A DNA stretch of 9,329 nt, taken from assembly GCA_021372515.1 (NCBI GenBank), contig JAJFUG010000167.1, forward strand, positions 1 through 9,329. Reading direction: 5' to 3'. The translations under genes were made by a program, and so were the position numbers. The DNA comes from a bacterium. GTDB lineage: Bacteria; Gemmatimonadota; Glassbacteria; GWA2-58-10. A model generated the notes under the pieces. The model searched no databases. It worked only from the letters and a program-made list of their open reading frames with translations, and was not told the origin of the DNA. Shown piece after piece: positions 6,430 through 9,329 of the stretch; positions within the stretch are counted from its first letter, which is position 1; each line of letters starts with the position of its first letter.

Positions 6430-7173
6430 TCAGTCCAGGATCAGCCTGGCCCGGCGGAACAGCTTGTCGGCGAGCAGCACGGTCACAACCCCGATAGCCA
6501 GCAGCACGAGCGCCGCCACCGCCGCCAGCAGTTCCACCCCACCGGCCGTGAAAAACGCGAACACCGCCTCGCGCATTTCCTTCGGCAGCATCGGGATCAC
6601 CAGGGTTGGAATGAAAAACAGCAGCATCCCGCTCATCATCAGGGTCTGCTGGGCCTGGCGCACCGTGCCGGCGCGCAGGGAGACCAGCACCCCGATCCCG
6701 GAGGCGGCGAACGCCGACAGCGGCGGAAGGAGCAGAAGGAGTGCAAACACCCGCAGCGGGAAAAACAGGAATTTCCCGCCCCCCAGGTGGGCGAGGTTCA
6801 GAGTGATAACTCCGACAACGTTGAGGACCAGGACAAAAGCCAGGGCGAAACAGATCGCCGTGAGCAGCTTGGCCGCCAGGATCGCACGGTCGCTCAGACG
6901 GGTGGCGAGCAGGGCCTCGAGGGTCTTGCGCTCGCGCTCCCCGGCGAACGAGTCGGCCACCATGGTGAACACCATGATTACCGGGAACCAGACGGCGAAG
7001 ATCAGGCTCAGGCCCGGCTTCAGCCATTTCTCGCCCATCTGCAACGGAAGCATCACACCGATGATGAGCACCGGGAAAACGAAGCCCAGCAGGCCGGCTT
7101 TCGACTCCCCGTAGATCCGGGGCAGCTCGCGCAGGTCTTTCCACATCAGGGTCAGGGTATCCTGAAATCTCAT
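6430..7173 (-). CDS. ABC-2 type transporter permease (first of two paralogues)
   Basis: This is a 247-residue inner-membrane permease of the ABC-2/NatB-like type with about six hydrophobic segments. The N-terminal cytoplasmic helix reads MWKDLRELPR. The coupling block with DSFAGERERKTLE lies within residues 72-93 and is identical in protein sequence to the block in the second permease. Its ATG overlaps the ATPase stop codon as ATGA (7170-7173), with AAGGAGG a few bases upstream inside the ATPase gene. This implies translational coupling and matched subunit amounts. It probably forms the transmembrane half of an exporter with its paralogue; drugs, lipids or ions are possible cargoes. Confidence 0.87.
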   Translation of the reverse strand: MRFQDTLTLMWKDLRELPRIYGESKAGLLGFVFPVLIIGVMLPLQMGEKWLKPGLSLIFAVWFPVIMVFTMVADSFAGERERKTLEALLATRLSDRAILAAKLLTAICFALAFVLVLNVVGVITLNLAHLGGGKFLFFPLRVFALLLLLPPLSAFAASGIGVLVSLRAGTVRQAQQTLMMSGMLLFFIPTLVIPMLPKEMREAVFAFFTAGGVELLAAVAALVLLAIGVVTVLLADKLFRRARLILD

Positions 7174-8105
7174 CGGTCCTCCTTGAGCAGGGCCAGGAAA
7201 CTCTCCTCCAGCGAGGCTTTCACCTTGCGCACCTGTTCGATCTCGGCGCCCAGCTCCACCAGTAGGCGCACCAGGGGGGCGGCGGAGAAACCGTTCTCCA
7301 GACGAACCTCGAGCGCCGACTCCACGAAAGAGGCCTCGCGCACCCCGGGCAGGTGACGGATCGCCTCCAGAATACCCTCGCTCGGCAGGGAGCGTCCCTC
7401 CACCCGCACCAACTGGCCGGACTTGTCTGCCAGAAGCTCGCCGGGCGCACCCTCGGCCACCAGGCGGCCCTTGTTGATCACGGCCACCCGGTCGCAGAGC
7501 TTCTCGGCCTCGGCCAGGTAGTGGGTGGTCAGGAAAATGCTCACCCCCTCGCGCTGCTTCAGGGCCAGGAGGTCCTCGCGCAGGGCCGCGGCGGCCACGG
7601 CATCCAGGCCGGCGGTGGGCTCATCCAGGAAAATGAGCTGCGGACGGTGCAGAAGAAGCCGCGCCACGGCCAGTTTCTGCCGCATCCCGCGGCTCCAGTC
7701 CTTGATCCGCTCGCCCCGGCGCTCCCACAGCCCGACATGGTTCAGAAGCTCCTCGATCCGCGCCCGGCGCTCGGCGGCGCTCAGGCGGTAGACCCGTCCG
7801 TAGAACTCCAGGTTGTCCAGGGCGCTCAGGCGCTCGTACAGCCCGGGGTGCTCCAGCAGCGCGCCGCAGCGCTCGCGCACCAGGTCCGATTCGGCCACGG
7901 TGTCGTAGCCCAGCACGCGGGCCGTGCCGGCGCTGGGCTCCAGAAGCCCAAGCAGAAGGCGTATCGTGGTGGTCTTGCCCGCGCCGTTGGGGCCCAGGAA
8001 ACCGAAGATCGTGCCGCGGGGCACGGCCAGGCTCAGGTTGTCCAGGGCCACCAGGCTGCCGAAAGACCGTGATAGTTGGTGGGTCAGGATTGCGGAATCG
8101 CTCAT
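7170..8105 (-). CDS. ABC transporter ATP-binding protein (ABC-2 exporter, NatA/CcmA type)
   Basis: This 311-residue cytoplasmic ATPase powers the two permeases encoded directly downstream. It has Walker A GPNGAGKTT (38-46), the LLEHPGLYERLSALDNLEFY stretch (83-102) common in this exporter class, the signature WSRGMRQK (137-144, a variant of LSGGQ), Walker B LIFLDEP (157-163), the D-loop GLD (166-168) and the switch His195 in TTHYLAEAE. A C-terminal regulatory extension (about 230-311) ends in ASLEESFLALL, as in DUF4162-like tails. The ATG at 8103-8105 starts right at the ABC domain but has no clear Shine-Dalgarno. A minus-strand GATAAT at 8129-8134 could be a minus-10, with only a weak CTGAAA (8150-8155) at a short 15-bp spacing. 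The 67-bp gap to the upstream gene allows either its own promoter or read-through. Confidence 0.93.
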   Translation of the reverse strand: MSDSAILTHQLSRSFGSLVALDNLSLAVPRGTIFGFLGPNGAGKTTTIRLLLGLLEPSAGTARVLGYDTVAESDLVRERCGALLEHPGLYERLSALDNLEFYGRVYRLSAAERRARIEELLNHVGLWERRGERIKDWSRGMRQKLAVARLLLHRPQLIFLDEPTAGLDAVAAAALREDLLALKQREGVSIFLTTHYLAEAEKLCDRVAVINKGRLVAEGAPGELLADKSGQLVRVEGRSLPSEGILEAIRHLPGVREASFVESALEVRLENGFSAAPLVRLLVELGAEIEQVRKVKASLEESFLALLKEDR

Positions 8106-8159
8106 TGAACCGGTCCGGAATGATTAGGATTATCGGATGGAGAGCCGAGTTTCAGGAAT

Positions 8160-8183
8160 CCTTTTGAAAAGGCTATTTTTTTT
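8160..8183 (+). terminator. Terminator-like hairpin plus T8 tract (plus-strand polarity)
   Basis: CCTTTTGAAAAGG (8160-8172) is a near-perfect palindrome, followed after CTA by eight Ts (8176-8183). On the plus strand this resembles a small intrinsic terminator, yet both neighbouring genes are on the minus strand. The T8 tract is the reverse of the Lys-Lys codons at the end of the DUF6624-like gene. It may stop antisense transcription, or may be chance; the stem is only 4-6 AT-rich pairs. Confidence 0.25.
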
Positions 8184-8874
8184 CCTCAGGCTGCTCATTG
8201 AAAATGCCGTGGTTCTTCAGGCCGGAGGCTTCCTCCACGAACTCCTTGTATTTCTGCAGGGGCAGAAGACCCATCGCCGCACGCCGCTCGTCCACATGCA
8301 CCGAGTCCTCGATCGCCCGGAACACCACCTGCCCGTCCAGGATGTCGAAATGCGAGCCGTAAAGCTGAGGTTTACCCGCGTGCACGAGCACCCGGTCGGT
8401 CAGAAGGGCCAGGTTCTGCCCCGTTATCTCGCTCTGCTCCCAGGCTTTCCGCAGCAGAGGCAGCATCCGTTCCTGGAAAGCGGAGTCCTGGGTGTGCTGC
8501 AGGATCAGGAATGCCGACTCCGCGCCGTCCTGCCCCACCCGGCTGAACCCCGGCCAGCCCCCCTGCCCGACTATCTCCTTGAGACGCTCGGTGTTGACCG
8601 AATCGACTGTCAGCATGCGTTTCAATGTGGCTGAATCGGGCATCTGCCCCTGGCCGCCCCAGAAAAACTTGCGCACCTCCTGATCGATCTTTCCCATTTC
8701 GAGCAGCTCCGCCCGCAGCGCCGGGTTGCCGCAGGCCACGCTATCGGCCGGCATCTGCGCCCGCGCGCCCGGCAGGGGCAGGAAAACCGAGACGAGCAGA
8801 AGTGCGTTCCACAGCTTGCCCCTGAGACCGATATAGCGGCCGGGGCCGTGGGCTATCAAGGCCAGATCGCTCAT
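8173..8874 (-). CDS. Secreted DUF6624-like protein of unknown function
   Basis: This is a 233-residue protein. Residues 18-39 form a signal peptide (RGKLWN, a hydrophobic core, then GARA before Gln40), so export to the periplasm or beyond is likely. The mature part matches my recollection of DUF6624 proteins: an ELLEMGKIDQEVR helix (56-68), NTERLKEIV then GWPG (94-109), VGQDGAESAFLILQH (113-127), LTDRVLVHAGKPQLYG (158-173) and EDSVHVDERRAAMGLLPLQKY (189-209). No catalytic role is established for this family and none is claimed here. The ATG at 8872-8874 directly follows an in-frame TAG and has no good ribosome-binding site, but no better in-frame start exists before the signal segment. It has its own promoter at 8935-8963 and may read through into the ABC operon 67 bp downstream. 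Confidence 0.8.
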   Translation of the reverse strand: MSDLALIAHGPGRYIGLRGKLWNALLLVSVFLPLPGARAQMPADSVACGNPALRAELLEMGKIDQEVRKFFWGGQGQMPDSATLKRMLTVDSVNTERLKEIVGQGGWPGFSRVGQDGAESAFLILQHTQDSAFQERMLPLLRKAWEQSEITGQNLALLTDRVLVHAGKPQLYGSHFDILDGQVVFRAIEDSVHVDERRAAMGLLPLQKYKEFVEEASGLKNHGIFNEQPEEKK

Positions 8875-8934
8875 CTACGGGTCCATGAAAAGGAAAAGGC
8901 ATGAGGAAAAGAGGATAGCGTTTCAGCCAGCCGA

Positions 8935-8963
8935 ATCTTAGCACGTGGTCAGGGTGAAGTCAA
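8935..8963 (-). promoter_or_regulatory. Sigma70-type promoter of the DUF6624-like gene
   Basis: On the minus strand, TTGACT (8958-8963, five of six bases of the minus-35 consensus) is followed after exactly 17 bp by TAAGAT (8935-8940, four of six of the minus-10). It lies just past the stop codon of the upstream gene and predicts a leader of about 50 bases before the ATG at 8874. This is the best promoter match in the window. Confidence 0.6.
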
Positions 8964-8969
8964 CCCCGC

Positions 8970-9329
8970 TCAGCGGCCGCTCAGCTCGAAAAGCCACTCC
9001 AGGCTGCGGCTGCCGCCGCCGTGGCTGTCAGTCACCTCCAGGCGCAGACGGTACTGTCCCGGGTCCAACGGTGCGGTGTCTATCTCGAACGACTCCGGGA
9101 CCACCGCCGCGCCGGTTCCGGGCTGACGGTCGAAGCTGAGGCTCAGGCTATGCTGGCTTTTACCGCCGCCGAACAGGCCGAAAAGGCCACCGCCGCCGCT
9201 TTCTTTCTTATCCGCCGCCACTACGGTCACCTTTTCACGGAATTCCCGGCTGCCTCCGGCTCCGGGCCGCAGGCCGTAGACCTCGAAATACACATTGATC
9301 GGCTCGCCGCGCGCGAAGCGCAGGCTGGG
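8970..9329 (-). CDS. C-terminal part of a GWxTD-like secreted protein (N-terminus outside window)
   Basis: The frame is open from the right edge to a TGA at 8970-8972, giving 119 residues of a longer protein. It begins PSLRFARGEPINVYFEVYGL, which resembles the 'rfxxGEPlyvYFEVYnL' strand that opens the C-terminal beta domain of GWxTD-type secreted proteins. It continues with a Gly-rich insert (GGGGLFGLFGGGKS, about 46-59) and ends with a beta pair (FEIDTAPLDPGQYRLRLEVTD) typical of extracellular beta-sandwich modules. The GTG at 9291-9293 is not a credible start, since the homology-like sequence runs through it. The family call rests only on the strand pattern; the GWxTD motif itself would lie outside the window. 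The promoter of the next gene sits immediately after the stop. Confidence 0.65.
   Translation of the reverse strand, partial: PSLRFARGEPINVYFEVYGLRPGAGGSREFREKVTVVAADKKESGGGGLFGLFGGGKSQHSLSLSFDRQPGTGAAVVPESFEIDTAPLDPGQYRLRLEVTDSHGGGSRSLEWLFELSGR

Noticed and set aside
6235-7356. 373-residue plus-strand open frame opposite the ABC permeases, and similar frames at 5727-6497 and 7353-8072
   Set aside because: Their composition (Gln, Arg, His-rich) is what antisense of GC-rich membrane or ATPase codons gives; the minus-strand genes have clear motifs and coupled starts.
9153-9176. GLFGGGKS as a Walker A nucleotide-binding loop
   Set aside because: It fits the GxxxxGKS pattern by chance inside a Gly-rich loop of an exported beta-rich protein, with no following P-loop fold or Walker B.

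Overview
The window is GC-rich bacterial chromosome with dense genes, mostly on the minus strand. Three things suggest an uncultured, Gram-negative lineage near the FCB/Gemmatimonadota/Latescibacterota-like phyla: proteins exported by signal peptide or lipobox, a DUF6624-like protein, and a C-terminal fragment resembling GWxTD-type secreted proteins. This placement is an inference from gene content. No rRNA or other marker gene is present.

Left part (1-4391, minus strand; transcription runs right to left): a lipoprotein-like calcineurin-type metallophosphoesterase with an added Ig-like domain and a C-terminal DNRLRE/CBM96-like beta domain; then, 62 bp downstream, a xylose-isomerase-type TIM-barrel protein; then 451 bp without a gene; then an FGGY kinase of the xylulokinase type, cut by the window edge. 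The isomerase and kinase would form the classical D-xylose to D-xylulose to xylulose-5-phosphate route. However, the isomerase carries a histidine at one canonical metal-ligand aspartate, so its substrate is not certain. The 451-bp gap holds two copies of a long GC-rich palindrome and other inverted repeats.

Centre (4392-5681): an AT-rich divergent promoter region, a plus-strand TauE/SafE-family membrane permease, and a convergent intergenic stretch. That stretch contains a 75-nt sequence that can fold almost completely into a cloverleaf of perfect stems.

Right part (5682-9329, minus strand): a three-gene ABC-2 exporter operon (ATPase, permease, permease) with tight translational coupling. 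The two permeases are tandem paralogues sharing a 22-residue block that is identical in protein but differs at 8 synonymous DNA positions. Upstream lies a secreted DUF6624-like protein with a good sigma70-type promoter, and then the C-terminal end of a larger protein that enters from the right edge.

No CRISPR array, tRNA, rRNA, transposase or phage gene was seen. The most unusual items are the cloverleaf element, the altered active site of the isomerase, and the palindrome-bounded gene-free segment between isomerase and kinase.
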